From: Methylobacterium sp. J-077
Lineage (GTDB): Bacteria; Pseudomonadota; Alphaproteobacteria; Rhizobiales; Beijerinckiaceae
Direction: 5' to 3'
Length of the DNA stretch: 64,000 nt
NCBI RefSeq assembly: GCF_022829365.1
Contig: NZ_JAKSYJ010000168.1
Location: 1-64,000 of the forward strand
The position numbers and the translations under genes were made by a program. The notes beneath the pieces were generated by a model. The model was not told where the DNA came from and made no database searches. It saw only the letters and a list, made by a program, of their open reading frames with translations. Below are positions 9,542 to 18,698 of this stretch, one piece after another (within the stretch, counting starts at the first letter, position 1; each line of letters starts with the position of its first letter).

Positions 9542-10515
9542 TCGACGATCTCGTCCGCTTGGGCGAGCAGTGCCGACGAGATCGTCAATCCCAGGGCCTG
9601 CGCCGTCTTGAGGTTCACGATGAAGTCGAACTTCGTCGGCGCCTGCACTGGAAGCGCCGCCGGCTTCTCGCCGTGGAGGATGCGATCCACGTAGGAGGCG
9701 GCGCGACGGACCGCCTCGGCGGGGTCGGGTCCGTACGACATCAGGCCGCCGCGATGGGCGAAGCGGCGGATCGCGAAGACCGTCGGGACGCGATGCTGGG
9801 CCGTCAGGGCGACGATGCGGTCGCCGTTGGCTTCGCTGAAGGTGCCGGGCGCCACGATCAGCCCGGCATCCCCCCGCCGGCCGAGATCGGCGATGACCGG
9901 GTCGATCGCGTCCGCGGTGCCGGCCATGACCACCTCCGTCCCGATGCCGAGGGAGGCCGCCGTGGTCCCGAGCGCCTCCGTGTAGAAGGTGCCGCGCCGG
10001 ATTTCCGTGTTCGGGTTCGACAGCAGCGTGACGTGACGGAGCGTCGGCGCCGCCTCCTTGAGCGCCGCCAGCCATTTCCCCGCCAGGGACGCCTCGTACA
10101 GGGTGAAGCCGGTGATGTTGCCGCCGGGCCGCTGCAAGCTCGCGACGTAGCCGGATCCGACCGGGTCGGAGGCGCCGACGAAGATGATCGGGATCGTCTT
10201 CGTCAGGGCGGACACCGCGGAGAGCTGCGCATTGAGGAAGGCGAAGATCACCCGCGGGTTCGCCCGCACGATCTCGGCCGCCAGCGCGCGGGTGCGCTCC
10301 ACATCCGCGCCGCCCCAGCGATCATCGATCTGCAGGTTCGTGCGCCCGAGTTCGTGTAGGGCCGCCCGGAAGGCGAGCGACAGCGACTGACCCTCGGCGC
10401 CTCCGTCCACGAACGGCCAGAGCGCCGCCACTTGGGCCTGCTCCTGCGCCCGCACGGCGAGCGGCCAGCCCGCCACGGCGCACGACAACCCGGCAATGAT
10501 GGTCCGCCGCCTCAT
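9538..10515 (-). CDS. Periplasmic ABC-type substrate-binding protein
   Basis: A 325-residue protein of the ABC_sub_bind family with an N-terminal export signal beginning MRRRTIIAGL and an alanine-rich cleavage region ending about residue 23. Family motifs include IIFVGASDPVGSG, LQRPGGNITGF and the closing LKTAQALGLTI. The start at 10515 is chosen because it begins the signal peptide; an in-frame ATG at 10581 would add a non-conserved leader. No permease or ATPase gene is present. As the first gene of the kinase operon it more likely acts as a ligand-presenting sensor subunit than as a transporter component. Confidence 0.85.
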   Translation of the reverse strand: MRRRTIIAGLSCAVAGWPLAVRAQEQAQVAALWPFVDGGAEGQSLSLAFRAALHELGRTNLQIDDRWGGADVERTRALAAEIVRANPRVIFAFLNAQLSAVSALTKTIPIIFVGASDPVGSGYVASLQRPGGNITGFTLYEASLAGKWLAALKEAAPTLRHVTLLSNPNTEIRRGTFYTEALGTTAASLGIGTEVVMAGTADAIDPVIADLGRRGDAGLIVAPGTFSEANGDRIVALTAQHRVPTVFAIRRFAHRGGLMSYGPDPAEAVRRAASYVDRILHGEKPAALPVQAPTKFDFIVNLKTAQALGLTISSALLAQADEIVE

Positions 10516-10654
10516 CCAATCACCGCGTCGGTTTTCTTCGTCATCGCGCCTCGCCGCGCGGACCGGGCCGCGCGCCCGCACCGATCCGGCGTTCGGATCC
10601 GGAGCTTAGTGCAGGCTCGGCCATGGCACCACGGCGGACCCGGGGACGCGGTTA

Positions 10655-12967
10655 TCAGAATGCCAGGCGCATCCCTCCGACGATGTTGCGTGGCGCACCC
10701 GCGAACACGGACCCGGTGGTCGTCGCCAGCACCCCGGCGCCGTTCTGGAGGCCAGTCGCGCCGCTGATCGAGTTGGCAAGGTTCTGGACCGAGGCGGCGT
10801 AGGTCGTGTCGAACAGGTTGCGCACCTCCAGGTAGAGGTTCAGCCGCTTCGCGTAGCCGCCGGTCAGCTCCGTGGCGTAGTGGACGTTGGCGTTGACGAT
10901 CGCGTAGCCCGGCGCCTTCAGCAGGTTGGCGTTGTCGATGTAGAAATCGCCCTGCACGACGGTCTCCACGAAGGCCCCGAGACCCGCGAGGGGCCCTGCC
11001 GGCACGTCGTAGCCGACCCGCGCCAGGAGCTGATGGGCCGGCACGCCGGGGATCCGGTTGCCCGCCCGGTCGAATAGGCGGGTGAGGCTGCCGGCGCTCA
11101 ATTGCTCCGTGTAGCGCGTGTAGATCTGGTCATCGAATGTGTAGGCCAGGACCCCACGCCAGCCCGGCGCGAAGGCCCAGTCGGCCCCGACTTCGACGCC
11201 TCGGTGCTCCGAGGCCGGCGCATTGAACGTGTAGCTCTGCAAGCCAACCCCGGGGGATTGCGAGACCAGCTCGTTGCGGAAGAATTCGTAGAAGCCGGTG
11301 ACGCTGAGGCGCAAGGTTTCGATCGGGCTCCAATCCGCCCCGAGGTCGAAGCCGAGATTCTTCTGGGTCTGGAGCTGGGTATTGTTGCCGGGCAGCCCCG
11401 CCGGGGTGACGAACAGGTTGCCCGCCGCCGGCGTGGTGTATCCGGTAGCGACCCGGCCGCGGAACGCCCAAGCCGCGTCCGGCCGGTAGACCAAAGCGAG
11501 TTCGGGGGCGACGTTGAGGAAGGTGCGGTCGGCATTCGCCACCGTCCGGGTCGTGCCGCTCGCGGTGTAGCTGTAGGCGAGGTTGCGGCCGCTGATGGCG
11601 GTGCTCTCGGCGCTGATCCCCAGGACGCCGGTCCAGCGGTCGGAAAGGGAGAGTTCGAGCCGCGCCCGGCCGCCGAGATTGGACTGTCCCGCATCCTGAA
11701 CGCCGATCAGCGCCCCGAGGCGGGACGCGCCGAACGGCGTCAGGTTGTAGGTGGGCGTATGGATGTCGATCGTGTTGTAGGCGAGCGCCACGTAGCCCAC
11801 AGCCGGCAGGCCGAACAGGTCGCCGCGCCGCGTCACGTCGGTCAGGAAATTCCAGGCCGGGAACGAACCCAGAAAGGCGTTGGTGTAGAACGGCTGGTTG
11901 AAGTTGCGCTCGTCGAAGCCGAGCTGCGTCCGCCACGTGGTGAACGCGTCGATATCGTGCTCCCAGCGCGCCGCCACGATGGTCCGCCGGTCCTTGCGCC
12001 CGAACCCGCCCTCGTCCGCGGTCACCGGCACCGTCGCCCCGAAGGCACCATTGCGGAGAAGGTTGAAGGTCGTGCAGCCGGGGGCCGCGCTCGCGGTCGC
12101 GGTGCAACCCCGCTGGTACGGATTGATCCGGTACTGCGCCAGCGAGGAACGGGCCGCAAGGTTGGTGTCGAGGGTGTTGTTGATCACCTTCAGGGTGAAC
12201 CGGTTGTCGGGCGTCGGCGTGTAGCTCGCCAGGAGGTTGATGGTCTGCGTGTCGTAGCTCGCATGATCCTGAAAGCCGTTGGCGCGGACGTCGCTGGCGA
12301 ACAGGCTGATCTCGAACGGCCCGCTGGCCTTGCCGACGGTAAAGTAGTTGCTGAGGTAGCCGAAGCTGCCCGCGTCGGTCCCGATCTCGTAGCCGTCGAT
12401 TTCGCGACCGGTGCGGGTCCGGAACGCGATGGCGCCCCCGGTGGCGTAATTGCCGAACAGGGGCGATTGCGGGCCGCGGAAGACGTCGATGCGGCTGTAG
12501 GCCCGCGGGTCGGTGAGGTCGAAACGGGACGCGCCGTCCGGCTGGGTGAGGATGAAGCCGTCCTCCAGGACCACCGTGTTCTTGATCACCCCGGTGGAGC
12601 GGGCGTTGTTGCCGCGGATCGAGATGATCACGTCGCGCCCGCCATTGCCCTGGCGGACGGTGACGCCGGGGCTGTTCACCAGCACCGAGCCGATGCTGGT
12701 CGCTGGCCGGTCGGCGATGGTGTCGTCGCGCCCGATCCCGGTGACGACCTGGCCGACCGGGTGCTCGATGACAGACGGGGCCGAGCCCTGGGGCGCGGCC
12801 ACGCCGAACGGCACGGCGCTCGCGGTCCGGCTGGCGCCGGGACTGGCCTCGCCTTCAACGGACAGTTCGTCCAGCGTCACGGCCTGCTGGGCCGAGGCGG
12901 GTATGACGGAGCCGGCGAGGAGCACGGCCAGCGTGCCGAACCGCGATGCGGCTTGGTGAGGCGACAT
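10655..12967 (-). CDS. TonB-dependent outer membrane receptor
   Basis: A 770-residue outer membrane receptor. A signal peptide ends near ASAQQA, a TonB-box-like TLDELSVEG follows, then a plug domain with NGGRDVIISIRG and DVFRGPQSPLFG. The rest is a 22-strand barrel ending in the terminal phenylalanine of GGMRLAF that barrel assembly recognises. It belongs to the iron-siderophore or metal receptor group. It sits at the 3' end of a same-strand cluster with PepSY and DUF2946 proteins, which fits siderophore-iron or copper-chelate import. The substrate is not determinable from sequence alone. Confidence 0.9.
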   Translation of the reverse strand: MSPHQAASRFGTLAVLLAGSVIPASAQQAVTLDELSVEGEASPGASRTASAVPFGVAAPQGSAPSVIEHPVGQVVTGIGRDDTIADRPATSIGSVLVNSPGVTVRQGNGGRDVIISIRGNNARSTGVIKNTVVLEDGFILTQPDGASRFDLTDPRAYSRIDVFRGPQSPLFGNYATGGAIAFRTRTGREIDGYEIGTDAGSFGYLSNYFTVGKASGPFEISLFASDVRANGFQDHASYDTQTINLLASYTPTPDNRFTLKVINNTLDTNLAARSSLAQYRINPYQRGCTATASAAPGCTTFNLLRNGAFGATVPVTADEGGFGRKDRRTIVAARWEHDIDAFTTWRTQLGFDERNFNQPFYTNAFLGSFPAWNFLTDVTRRGDLFGLPAVGYVALAYNTIDIHTPTYNLTPFGASRLGALIGVQDAGQSNLGGRARLELSLSDRWTGVLGISAESTAISGRNLAYSYTASGTTRTVANADRTFLNVAPELALVYRPDAAWAFRGRVATGYTTPAAGNLFVTPAGLPGNNTQLQTQKNLGFDLGADWSPIETLRLSVTGFYEFFRNELVSQSPGVGLQSYTFNAPASEHRGVEVGADWAFAPGWRGVLAYTFDDQIYTRYTEQLSAGSLTRLFDRAGNRIPGVPAHQLLARVGYDVPAGPLAGLGAFVETVVQGDFYIDNANLLKAPGYAIVNANVHYATELTGGYAKRLNLYLEVRNLFDTTYAASVQNLANSISGATGLQNGAGVLATTTGSVFAGAPRNIVGGMRLAF

Positions 12968-13034
12968 CTTAAAAGTCTCGTCTGATCGGTCTGGGAGCCG
13001 GACGGCGCGGTCGCCGCCGGAATTGACACCGTGA

Positions 13035-13430
13035 TCAGGCGGGGATGGGTGGTGCGCGCGGTTGGCCCGCCACGCGCGGCATCGGCTTCGGACGGGACGG
13101 GGGCGGGATCGGCCAGGCCGGCGCGGTCCAGCGCAGCAGGCGCGCGAAAACGGGGGCTTCCAGAAGGGGCGGAGGGATCATCCCGGCGCGGCACAGCCGG
13201 CACACATCGCAGGTCGGCGGTGCAACCGGCTGCTCCACCGAGACGCCGACTTCATCGCCTCCCGGCGGGTGTCCGCACAGGATCGCCCCCTGCAGTTCGG
13301 GCACGGCCAGCGCCATACGAAGGGCGACCACCGGCGCGAGGGCCTGAACCCAAAGGGCGAGCAGGATCAATCCGGTGCCGAGGAGGCCGGGACGCCTGCG
13401 AAGGGTCATGCGGTCGGTCGACACGGGCAT
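13035..13430 (-). CDS. DUF2946-like small membrane/secreted protein
   Basis: About 131 residues, with an N-terminal hydrophobic segment (GLLGTGLILLALWVQALAP) and a CDVCRLC motif with paired cysteines that could bind a metal. The C-terminus is proline-rich. A longer frame runs upstream to 13718 but overlaps the PepSY gene; ATG 13430 lies just after that gene and is preferred. DUF2946 genes commonly accompany TonB receptors and copper or iron handling genes; the cysteine pair suggests metal binding but is not proof. Confidence 0.65.
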   Translation of the reverse strand: MPVSTDRMTLRRRPGLLGTGLILLALWVQALAPVVALRMALAVPELQGAILCGHPPGGDEVGVSVEQPVAPPTCDVCRLCRAGMIPPPLLEAPVFARLLRWTAPAWPIPPPSRPKPMPRVAGQPRAPPIPA

Positions 13431-13450
13431 CGAGCCCGCCCGTCTTGCGA

Positions 13451-14833
13451 TCAGCTCGCCTGGCGCCCGCGGGCCATCTGCGCGGCCAGATCGAGCCCGA
13501 TCATTGCCAGGATCGCCAGGCCGGTCAGGGGAAACAGCGCGCCGAGCCCGGCGATCACTAGGGTCACGGTCGCGATCACGCGCCGGTCCCGCGGCCAAGG
13601 CGGCACGCCGAGGCTCCGGGCCGGGCGGCGCTTCCACCACATCGTGGCGGCGGTGACGGCAAGCAGGATCGTGGCGAGGCAGAAGGCCAGCATGGCGAAC
13701 TGGTTGGCCCGGCCCCAATGCTCGCCCTTGTGGATGCCGATCCCGTACTGGACCGCCCGCCCGATCGGGCCGAGATCGGCGAAGTGCACGTCGACCAGGG
13801 GCGCGCCGGTATATTGATCGAGCGAGATCATCCGCTGCTGGGCGACATCGTGCGGGTAGGCCGCCGCCGCGAAGACGCCGTCCGCGCCAACCGGCAGCGC
13901 GAGTTCGTAGCCTTGCGGCATCCCGAGCCGCCCAAGGATCGCAGCGGCCTGATCAATCCCGATGGGTTCCGCCGTTCTGGCGGCCGGCTGCGAGCGTGGC
14001 ACCGGCGCATCCTGCATCGTCCAGCCGGCATCCGGCAGCCGGGCGCGCATCGGCACCGTCGAGACCGGTCGGTTGGCCCACAGGATCACGGGCTGGCCAA
14101 GACCGGCGGCGTTCGACCAAGTCCGCAGCTGCTGCCCCCACCAGATCGACCAGGGCAGCCCGGTGATTGCCAGGAACAGCAGGCCGCCCCCGGCGACGAG
14201 CCCGGTCACGGCGTGCAGGTCCCGCCACCAGACCCGGCGGCGCGGCGTGCCGCGCAGGCTGACGACGCCGCCGGTCTGGCCGCGCGGCCACCACAGGTAC
14301 AGGCCCGTGACCACCAAGATAATGGCGAAGCCCGCCACGACCTCGACCAGCGCGTTGGCGAACGCGCCGAAATAGCTGAGACTGTGCAGCCCGCGCACGA
14401 TCATCATGAACTCGCCGTCGCGGTCGACGCGGTCGAGCACGGAGCCGGTATATGGATCCAGGTAGACGAGGCGCTTGCGGCCGCCCTTCGACAGGGTGAC
14501 CAGGGCCGAGGCATCGGGCGCGGCGGGGTCCGTGTAGGAGAGCGGCACCCCGGCCGGCTCGACCTGCAGGGCGTTGAAGATCAGCCGGTCCGGTCCGAGG
14601 GGTGCGGTCGCCTGAACGGACACGCGGGTCCGGTAGGCGAACAAGCTGCCGTTGATCTCGTCCTTGAACAGGTAGAGCGCCCCGGTCACCGATAGGCCGA
14701 TCAGGAACGGTAGGCACAGCAGCCCGGCATAGAAGTGCCAGCGCCACACGGCACGGTAGATGGCCTCGCGGGAAGCCCGCAGAGCGGCGACGGCCCCGAA
14801 TGCGGGGGCGCTGCCGTGCAGGAGAATCGACAT
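13451..14833 (-). CDS. PepSY-associated transmembrane protein
   Basis: A 460-residue inner membrane protein of the PiuB/PepSY_TM family. Membrane helices lie near residues 30-55, 160-185, 210-235, 385-405 and 430-450. Conserved histidines appear in RWHFYAG, RGLHSLSYFG, DLHAVTG and IHKGEHWG, which in this family are proposed ferrisiderophore or haem-type reductase ligands. Two periplasmic PepSY segments are recognisable by D-x-Y-T-G motifs (YLDPYTGSVL, SLDQYTGAPL). It lies between two DUF2946 genes and upstream of the TonB receptor and probably reduces or releases the imported metal. Confidence 0.85.
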   Translation of the reverse strand: MSILLHGSAPAFGAVAALRASREAIYRAVWRWHFYAGLLCLPFLIGLSVTGALYLFKDEINGSLFAYRTRVSVQATAPLGPDRLIFNALQVEPAGVPLSYTDPAAPDASALVTLSKGGRKRLVYLDPYTGSVLDRVDRDGEFMMIVRGLHSLSYFGAFANALVEVVAGFAIILVVTGLYLWWPRGQTGGVVSLRGTPRRRVWWRDLHAVTGLVAGGGLLFLAITGLPWSIWWGQQLRTWSNAAGLGQPVILWANRPVSTVPMRARLPDAGWTMQDAPVPRSQPAARTAEPIGIDQAAAILGRLGMPQGYELALPVGADGVFAAAAYPHDVAQQRMISLDQYTGAPLVDVHFADLGPIGRAVQYGIGIHKGEHWGRANQFAMLAFCLATILLAVTAATMWWKRRPARSLGVPPWPRDRRVIATVTLVIAGLGALFPLTGLAILAMIGLDLAAQMARGRQAS

Positions 14834-14872
14834 GGAAACGGTCCGGGTCTGAACGATCGGGAAACGGGATCG

Positions 14873-15265
14873 TCAGGCCGCGGGCGGACCTCGGGCGGAG
14901 GTCGCCGAGGGCGGCGGACCGGTCTTCGGCCGCTCGGCCTCCGGCCGCCAGGCCAGCCGCAGGGCCGGCGCGAACGGCCAGCCGACCGCGACCGGCTCAG
15001 AAGGGGGCAGCGCCACGCCGACCGACTGCACCAGCGTGCAGCAGGGATGGGCGTGGAGCGGGGCCGCCTCATCGTCTGGCGTGCCGGACTCGTGCTCGGC
15101 GCACAGCGCGGCGCCGGATGACCCGAAGGCATGGGCGGGCGTGGCAAAGCCCAGAAAGGCCTGCAGCAACAGCGCGTAGAGCGCGACCATCCCGATGATC
15201 GCGCGGCCTTGGACCATCTGGGGCAGGCACCGGCGCATGACGCGATTGTTAGGCACCGTCGCCAT
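14873..15265 (-). CDS. DUF2946-like protein, second copy
   Basis: About 130 residues, with a hydrophobic export or anchor segment (IIGMVALYALLLQAFLGF) followed by AHAHPCC-type metal-ligand residues (HAHPCCTLV). Another in-frame ATG lies at 15238 and would begin MRRCLPQ; neither start has a clear ribosome binding site. It is the first gene of the uptake cluster and is paralogous in plan to the gene at 13035-13430. Confidence 0.65.
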   Translation of the reverse strand: MATVPNNRVMRRCLPQMVQGRAIIGMVALYALLLQAFLGFATPAHAFGSSGAALCAEHESGTPDDEAAPLHAHPCCTLVQSVGVALPPSEPVAVGWPFAPALRLAWRPEAERPKTGPPPSATSARGPPAA

Positions 15266-15384
15266 CGGACGTCAACGGGGCGTCGGCGCCCGGCCGCGCG
15301 TTCCACGACATCGCGGGGTCCGGGCGGTGGACTTCAGGACCGACGGCTGCGGGCCCGCTCGGCATGCGCCGGCCGCGGTGATCC

Positions 15385-16565
15385 TCAATGGCAGACGATC
15401 TGGACCGTGAAATCCCGGGCCTTCTCGGCGATCCCGGCGCCGTCCATCGGGTCGGTCGCGCGCACGTTGATCGGGGCCTCGACGCCGTTCGCCTCTAGAA
15501 AGTTCAGGGCAATCGTGGATTTGATGGCGAAGTTGACGTTCTGCGGAACGTCTCCGGAGGCGAACGCCACCTGCTTGGATTGCACTACCCCAATCACGTT
15601 CCCGTACTGATCGAGTGCCGGCCCGCCGCTGTTGCCCTGATTGACCGGCGCCGAGATCTGAATCTTGCGGGTGTCGTCGCCCGATCCGGCGGTGGCCGTC
15701 AAGTTGCCGATGGTGAAGCTGCCGGTGGAGGCCAGGACATCGCTCTGCGGGTAGCCGTAGACATAGACATTCTCGCCGAGCCGAGCCCGGACCGACAGGG
15801 GCGGCACGGCCGTCTGCGGGGAATCGGTGGCCAAAACCGCGAGATCGTTGGTCGCGTCCCGCGCCACGAGCCGGGCTTGGATTGAGGGGCGACCCGGATG
15901 CCGGACGGAAAAGTCCGAGCAGGATTCGACCACGTGATTGTTGGTGAGGAGATGCCCGCGCTCCGACACGTAGAAGCCGGTGCCGGTGCTGATCATGCCG
16001 GCCTCGAGCTTGTACGGCTTGGGAAGGCCCGGCGATTCCTTGGCTGCCGCGGAGATCACGTCCTTCTGGCAGCCCATCACGGCATCGAACGCCTCGGTGG
16101 AGCCCACCAGGAACAGGACTGCGATCTGCCGGCCCTGGAAGATCACGCTGATGCTGCCGGAGGCGGACAGGTCGGCGACGAACGTTCCTTCAAACCCGAT
16201 TGGAACAGGCCGTTGGCCTCCCCGCGCTCGAAGCCCGTGAAGGTGCCACGCCATTTCTCGCCACCGGCCAGCATTTGGATCTCGTACTGACCGCCGACCT
16301 TGAGGAAGCGCCATTTGGGATTCGTGAGCGCTTGGTAGGACGATTCGCGAGCCCCGCCGAAGCTAAACAGCAGGGTGGTGCCGTCCCCATAGCTCGCCGC
16401 CGCGAGGCAGCCGCCGAGGCTCTCGCTGTAGCCGATCGACCAGCCGGCCACTTTGCCGAAGGTCTTGTCGACCGTCAGATTCGGCGGGGCCGGCGAGGCT
16501 GCGGCAGACGTCACCGCAAGGCTGGCGACCAACAGGGCGGACGAGGCAACCTTCGATCGGGACAT
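15385..16565 (-). pseudogene. Secreted trypsin-like protease, frameshifted
   Basis: The first frame starts at 16565 with a signal peptide and runs a conserved N-terminal domain to about 16195. The second frame continues with an HtrA-like S1 protease carrying TNNHVVE (His), ATNDLAVLAT (Asp) and QGNSGGPAL (Ser), ending at 15385. Joining them needs a single -1 shift where the minus strand reads TCGGGTTTGAAGG. The G GGT TTG heptamer has the X XXY YYZ form of a slippery site, so programmed frameshifting is possible. A plain mutation or sequencing indel is more likely. The joined product would be about 390 residues. Confidence 0.75.
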
Positions 16566-16600
16566 GCGGTTGATCCTGCGTGCGTCGCGGGCGGGACGGC

Positions 16601-16996
16601 TCAGCGCGCCTGGTTCACGGCCGTGGTGGCGCTGCCCTGCGGCGGCGCGAACGGATCGGCCGACGCGTTCACCACCTGAGCCCTGGACGGCCCGGCGGCC
16701 GGCTGCATCGGACGCTGGCGCGCACGCGCGACCTTCCGGTGCGGCGCACGACGCACCTCGTGGATGACCCGGACGGTGCGCGTGGACGCGCGCTAGACGA
16801 CCACCGGACGCTCCCGCGCCGCCTGGGCGGCGATCGAGCCCGCAATGACGCCGCCGAGCACGCCGCCAGCCAATCCGCCGAAAATGGCACCGGCGCTTTG
16901 CGACTGAGCGGGTATCGGCGCCAGTCCGATCGCAGCAACAGAGCCGGCCGCGCAGGCGGCAATCAGCAAATGCCCCTTCATAAGCTTAATCCTCAT
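16601..16996 (-). pseudogene. Glycine-zipper protein with in-frame amber
   Basis: From ATG 16996 (or 16981) the gene encodes a signal peptide and a glycine-zipper segment (GAIFGGLAGGVLGGVIAG), then a TAG at 16793-16795. The same frame continues without interruption for another 63 codons, rich in Arg and Pro and strongly G/C at third positions, to TGA at 16601. The intact product would be about 130 residues. It lies 35 bases upstream of the frameshifted protease gene on the same strand. Either the gene is newly broken or the 67-aa form is functional. Confidence 0.6.
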
Positions 16997-16999
16997 CAG

Positions 17000-17384
17000 A
17001 TCAGAATCGAATCATGATCCACGGAAAGCTTATCGTGAGGTGAGGGATTGTGGAGTGGGTCGGGCCGAGTCTGCGTGTCTAAGGTTGATGTGAGAATAAT
17101 TGACCCACACGCCAATGCATAGACAACACCGATGGATCGAAAGTGCTATTCAAGCCGGTCGCCACCTGTATGGCGCACTGATTTGTCAGCTTATCGATCG
17201 GCCGTCCCGAGTGGCCGGGCGGCGGCCATGGGACATGTTGGCTTGGTTCGAAAGGCCTCTGCTCGATCGGTCGGAGCGAAGTCTGATCGATGATCCGGAG
17301 TGGAACGCTCACGCCTCGACGGCGCGCGGAGCGCCACTCATTCCGAAATCAGCTGTTTGGATGTCGAGCGTGACGAGAACGAGG
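17000..17384. other. Intergenic region, no gene seen
   Basis: About 385 bases between the disrupted envelope genes and tRNA-Gln. Open frames here are short and cross into the tRNA. I see no family match, terminator or convincing promoter. Confidence 0.4.
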
Positions 17385-17458
17385 TGGCTGGGGGACCTGG
17401 ATTCGAACCAGGACTAGAGGAGTCAGAGTCCACCGTTCTACCGTTAAACTATCCCCCA
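17385..17458 (-). tRNA. tRNA-Gln(CTG)
   Basis: The minus strand folds as a 74-nt tRNA with acceptor TGGGGGA/TCCCCCA, a T-loop TTCGAAT and anticodon loop CTCTGAC giving anticodon CTG. The 3' CCA is encoded (17385-17387). One T-T mismatch is apparent in the anticodon stem. The T-arm stem CCTGG/CCAGG is perfect. Confidence 0.9.
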
Positions 17459-17577
17459 CCGCGCCGGTCGTCCCAAAAGCCCGCACGACCGTACAACACC
17501 CGCGCCGTCTTGGTGGCTCCGGGCGTGGGCGGTGAGATAGGCGGAATGCCGTGACAGGTCAACCGGTCGTTCTGCGG

Positions 17578-17605
17578 TTGACGCGGCGTACGGGGCGTCC
17601 ATAAC
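17578..17605 (+). promoter_or_regulatory. Stranded original tRNA-Ser promoter
   Basis: TTGACG at 17578-17583 and CATAAC at 17600-17605 are spaced by 16 bp, a good sigma-70 promoter ending about 22 bp before the 5' half-tRNA at 17628. Before element 1 inserted, this would have driven tRNA-Ser. It now reads into the half-tRNA and element 1, 18.6 kb from the functional gene. Confidence 0.6.
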
Positions 17606-17627
17606 CGGCATGCCGCAGGTGCGGCCG

Positions 17628-17666
17628 GGAAGGGTGGCCGAGTGGTTTAAGGCAGCGGTCTTGAAA
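17628..17666 (+). repeat. attL of element 1: 5' half of tRNA-Ser
   Basis: A 39-bp perfect copy of the first 39 nt of the tRNA-Ser gene at 36187-36225, from the acceptor 5' strand to the last base of the anticodon loop. The sequences diverge immediately on both sides. It marks the crossover of element 1 in the anticodon loop, a common tyrosine-recombinase target. Confidence 0.95.
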
Positions 17667-17783
17667 TTCGCTCCCGGCCATCCCGCTGTGTCCTGTCGCG
17701 TTACCTAACGGCCTGACAGGTAATCGAAAATCGGCTTGCGCGCGTTCTATCATCGTTCTTCGTCCCAGCTGATACCAACAAGT

Positions 17784-17805
17784 TGGGTAGCAAAAGCGGT
17801 AGCAA
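17784..17805 (+). repeat. Left arm-type integrase site (GGTAGCAA pair)
   Basis: Two GGTAGCAA copies 12 bp apart lie inside the left end of element 1. A near-identical pair lies inside the right end at 36110-36130 with an 11-bp period. Paired direct repeats a short distance from both att cores are expected of integrase arm-type sites in attP. Function is inferred from position and symmetry. Confidence 0.55.
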
Positions 17806-17860
17806 TCGGACGCGTGCTTCCAACGCGTATCGCGGACGAGTTTTGAGCTACCTGTGCCAA

Positions 17861-17879
17861 AGCGGAAACGATTTCCGTT
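17861..17879. promoter_or_regulatory. Palindromic operator, left copy
   Basis: AGCGGAAACGATTTCCGTT is an imperfect palindrome closely related to the perfect one at 18699-18717 (shared CGGAAA..ATTTCCGTT). The two flank the small membrane-protein genes at 18145 and 18586. It resembles a phage repressor operator. No cognate repressor is identified. Confidence 0.45.
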
Positions 17880-18144
17880 TTGCGTGGCGCACCGAAATTT
17901 TGTCCGCAGCGATCCCCGCGGGTGTTCCCAACGCCGCGAAACGATCGGCGACAGGGTTTAGGTCAGTGATGCTGGACTGCTGCATGGGTGTGTGTGGCGA
18001 TGAGGTGGCCGATTGGTCACACTCGCGTTCCGCCGCTGAAACTCACCCATATGTTATTTTTCAGCCTTGTCTGTTTGCATAGTCAGTGTTCGCAGGCGGA
18101 TTTGACCGTCATTTTTGCATCGCTGTGATCGATAGATTGTTTTG

Positions 18145-18312
18145 ATGGTCACAATGGTCATTCTGAGCCTGATTTGTCTCATTACGGGTACGGCTATATC
18201 GGGCCTCGCCCCGAACCGACCCGCTCAGCAGGCGCTCTTGGAGACGGCAGGCGGCAGCTTGATCGTACTCGGCCTCGGCATCGTGGGCGTGTGCCTGCCA
18301 TTGTTCCGATGA
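18145..18312 (+). CDS. Small two-helix membrane protein
   Basis: A 55-residue open frame, ATG 18145 to TGA 18312, with a hydrophobic helix at residues 4-22 and another at 36-53, joined by a short polar loop (NRPAQQALLE). Size and topology resemble holin-like or other small phage membrane proteins, but there is no sequence signature. The gap from 17667 to it (about 478 bases) holds only the arm site and the palindrome. Confidence 0.45.
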   Translation: MVTMVILSLICLITGTAISGLAPNRPAQQALLETAGGSLIVLGLGIVGVCLPLFR

Positions 18313-18585
18313 GAACTGTCGCCCGCATGGGATGCGCGAGCGGCGTTCGCGGAGTTGCCCTATGTTGGAGACCGGCTCAGCGATCAGACCTACCGTCTAA
18401 AAGTCGACCTCGGTCGATCTCCACGCCTGCCTACGTTCTTGGTCGATCGCCGGGCGGGCGTGGGTGCTGCTAAATCCCAGGGCGTGCTGGAAACAAAGTG
18501 TTCAGCCCTGGGTTGTCGGTCGGATCCGCCCCTCCGGCGGAACACCACCGGCCAGCAGCACCCTCGCAGAAAGCGACCGCCGATC

Positions 18586-18669
18586 ATGTTCGAGTTAGCC
18601 TTCACGGTCGCCTACTCTGCTGGGGCGTTCGTTGCGGTCGGCGTGATCCTGAGAGGCTTGGCGGCCTAA
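18586..18669 (+). CDS. Possible 27-aa hydrophobic peptide
   Basis: ATG 18586 to TAA 18669 encodes a single-helix peptide, MFELAFTVAYSAGAFVAVGV and onward. The frame is open further upstream, but the upstream part looks non-coding. There is no strong ribosome binding site. Similar one-helix peptides occur at 30917 in the same element. This is a tentative call. Confidence 0.3.
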   Translation: MFELAFTVAYSAGAFVAVGVILRGLAA

Positions 18670-18698
18670 GTTCAATATAGCCCTCGACCGCTCAGCAA

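Noticed and set aside
7541..9694. 717-aa plus-strand frame opposite the histidine kinase
   Set aside because: Shadow of the kinase; Gly/Arg/Asp-rich with no domain.
9542..10075. Upstream extension of the histidine kinase frame
   Set aside because: It lies inside the binding-protein gene in another frame and lacks conserved sequence. The ATGA overlap at 9541 gives the natural start.
17628..17670. A second tRNA-Ser gene
   Set aside because: Only the 5' half is present; the sequence leaves the tRNA after the anticodon loop, so it is an attachment-site remnant.
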